Below, in pieces: positions 5,375 to 6,859 of a DNA stretch of 6,859 bases (position 1 is its first letter; each line of letters begins with the position of its first letter). The position numbers were made by a program, and so were the translations under genes. Under the pieces are notes generated by a model. It was not told the origin of the DNA. It saw only the letters and a list, made by a program, of their open reading frames with translations, and did not search any database. This DNA is from DATKCN01 sp035513175 (GTDB lineage: Bacteria; Chloroflexota; Chloroflexia; Thermomicrobiales; CFX8). The stretch lies in the NCBI GenBank assembly GCA_035513175.1, contig DATKCN010000178.1, positions 1 through 6,859 on the forward strand. Reading direction: 5' to 3'.

Positions 5375-6749
5375 CACGGACATTCTCACACTGCCGCTGC
5401 ATGCCGTCGCGGAGCTGGTCGAGGGTCGCGAGATATCCTCTCGCGAACTGACCGCCCTGTCGCTGGCGGAGATCGAACGGACGAACCCGACCTCCAACGC
5501 GTTTCATCTCGTGCTCGCCGAGCGCGCAGAGGACGCGGCGATGCGCGCTGACGGCGAGCTCGCGGCTGGACGGCGCCGGGGGCCGCTCCACGGCGTGCCG
5601 ATCGCGGTGAAGGACCTGATGGACATTGCGGGGATCGCGACCGCCGCCGGGTCGAAGGTGCTCGCCGGCCGGATCGCCGCCGAGGACAGCGAGGCGGTGC
5701 GGCGCCTTGAAGCTGAGGGCGCGGTCATTGTCGGCAAGACGTCAATGCCGGAGTTTGCGTTCTCACCGGCGTCAAACAACCCGCATTACGGGCCGGTCCC
5801 GAATCCCTGGAACGCGGTGCACGATAGCGGCGGTTCGAGCAGTGGGTCCGGCTCGGCGGTGGCATCGTGTGTCGTGTACGGCGCAACGGGCTCAGACACG
5901 GGCGGTTCCATCCGCATGCCGAGCACCTTGTGTGGGATCGTCGGCCTCAAACCGACGTTCGGCAGGGTCAGCGCGGCGGGCGCCGTGTCGTTGTCGTGGT
6001 CGCTCGATCACATCGGACCGATGACACGCGCCGTGCGTGACGCGGCGATCATGCTTGACGCACTCGCCGGACACGATGCGCGCGATCCCCGCACGCGGCT
6101 CGTGCCGGTCGACGACTATGCTGGGAGTGTCGAGCGGGGGGTCGACGGAGTGAAAGTCGCCGTCGTGTCAGACGATGGCGGCGGGGAGCCTGGCACGCCC
6201 GCGGTCATGGAAGGCGTGCGGCTGGGCGTGGAGGCGCTGCAACGGGCCGGGGCGTCGATCGCGCGGGTCGCTATTCCGGAGTTCATCGACCTCTCGATGC
6301 TGTATTCGTCGCTGCTCGTCATCGAGGCCGCGACCTACTACGAGCCGTTCCTGCGGGAGCGTCCGGACGGCCTGGGCGAAGCCGTCCGCGACCGCCTGCT
6401 GGCGGCCTACGCCTACTCTCCGACATTTTTCGTCGCGGGATCGCAGGCGCGGGCGAAGCTGCGACGGGCGATCGAAGAACGTCTGGCGGGCTTCGATCTC
6501 GTTGTCGTGCCGGGCATGCCGCATGAGGCTCCGCCGCTCGGGATCGTGCAAAACAACACGCGCTACACCGGGCCGTTCAACGCGCTCGGATGGCCGGCGA
6601 TTGTCGTGCCAACCGTGCTCGGCGATAACGGCCTGCCAGTCGCGATCCAGATCGCGGCGCATCCGTGGCGCGAGGATCTGGTGGTGCGGGCCGGCCGGGT
6701 CGTCGAGCGCGATGGCCCCTGGCAGGGGAAGTTGCCAGGCCGGTCGTAA
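5367..6749 (+). CDS. Amidase-signature family hydrolase (AtzE/GatA-like)
   Basis: This 460-residue cytoplasmic enzyme of the amidase-signature family hydrolyses amide or related C-N bonds with a Ser-cisSer-Lys triad. All three residues are present: Lys82 in PIAVKDLMDIAG, the cis-Ser S157 in DSGGSSSGSGSAVA, and the nucleophile S181 in GSDTGGSIRMPS, with the usual 24 residues between the serines. GPLHGVPIAVKD (72-83) and GKTSMPEFAFS (123-133) are further family blocks, and the C-terminal region with FNALGWPAIVVPT is typical. Length is normal. Substrate is not readable: a stand-alone amidase, or an AtzE-like enzyme with the small upstream protein, are both plausible. No gatB is nearby, so a tRNA amidotransferase GatA is unlikely. 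The GTG at 5367 has GGGAGG 8 bases upstream, inside the preceding gene. It ends with TAA. Confidence 0.95.
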   Translation: MSDTDILTLPLHAVAELVEGREISSRELTALSLAEIERTNPTSNAFHLVLAERAEDAAMRADGELAAGRRRGPLHGVPIAVKDLMDIAGIATAAGSKVLAGRIAAEDSEAVRRLEAEGAVIVGKTSMPEFAFSPASNNPHYGPVPNPWNAVHDSGGSSSGSGSAVASCVVYGATGSDTGGSIRMPSTLCGIVGLKPTFGRVSAAGAVSLSWSLDHIGPMTRAVRDAAIMLDALAGHDARDPRTRLVPVDDYAGSVERGVDGVKVAVVSDDGGGEPGTPAVMEGVRLGVEALQRAGASIARVAIPEFIDLSMLYSSLLVIEAATYYEPFLRERPDGLGEAVRDRLLAAYAYSPTFFVAGSQARAKLRRAIEERLAGFDLVVVPGMPHEAPPLGIVQNNTRYTGPFNALGWPAIVVPTVLGDNGLPVAIQIAAHPWREDLVVRAGRVVERDGPWQGKLPGRS

Positions 6750-6859
6750 CGCGGCGCGCTGGTTCGATCGAGAGCGACGGGTCGACGTTGACGACTGCGG
6801 CTCCGAATCCGTAGGATGCTCGCCGAGTGAGCTTGAGACAGCGTGCCTCGTATTCCTTG
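6750..6859. other. Downstream end of window, no gene supported
   Basis: These 110 bases after the amidase stop hold no supported feature. A GTG at 6827 on the plus strand opens a frame to the window edge with only a distant AGGA upstream, and a minus-strand frame entering from the right edge runs deep into the amidase gene without a stop. Neither can be judged from so few bases. I see no terminator with a T-tract. Confidence 0.4.

Noticed and set aside
6718..6739. Inverted repeat CCTGGCA / TGCCAGG with an 8-base loop near the end of the amidase gene.
   Set aside because: It lies inside the coding region and has no following T-tract, so it is not a supported terminator.

Overview
The window is GC-rich bacterial chromosome with dense coding, frequent GTG and TTG starts and mostly TGA stops. 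No rRNA, tRNA, insertion sequence or CRISPR array is visible. The gene content would suit a GC-rich soil or environmental lineage such as Chloroflexota or Actinobacteriota. That placement is inference only, because no marker gene is present.

The left half (1 to about 3173) is on the minus strand and encodes three membrane proteins. Read in transcription order from the right, they are a 12-helix MFS transporter (1950-3173), an AI-2E/PerM-family exporter (393-1580), and the N-terminal part of a YihY/BrkB-family membrane protein that runs off the left edge (1-392). The last two abut as TGA|GTG, with the ribosome binding site of the second inside the end of the first. A 369-base gap separates the MFS and AI-2E genes and holds a perfect 12-bp hairpin that looks like an intrinsic terminator. 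A short divergent region (3174-3382) leads to the right half.

The right half (3383-6749) is on the plus strand and encodes a class I SAM-dependent methyltransferase, a tandem-domain rhodanese-type sulfurtransferase, a 68-residue GatC/AtzG-like helical protein, and an amidase-signature hydrolase. The last two overlap by 8 bases and probably form a small-subunit/amidase pair.

The main result is in the sulfurtransferase. Its reading frame is interrupted by one TGA (4994-4996), exactly where the catalytic cysteine of the C-terminal rhodanese domain belongs (PY-[TGA]-QGGIR). After the TGA the frame continues for 43 conserved codons, including the family's C-terminal NYDxSWxEWGN signature, to a second TGA at 5126-5128. 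A perfect 7-bp stem with a GGC loop begins 10 bases after the TGA, with the loop 17 bases away, which is where a bacterial SECIS element should lie. The best reading is a selenocysteine-containing rhodanese of 283 residues (Sec240), which a standard gene caller would truncate at 4996. A nonsense mutation or sequencing error is the main alternative.
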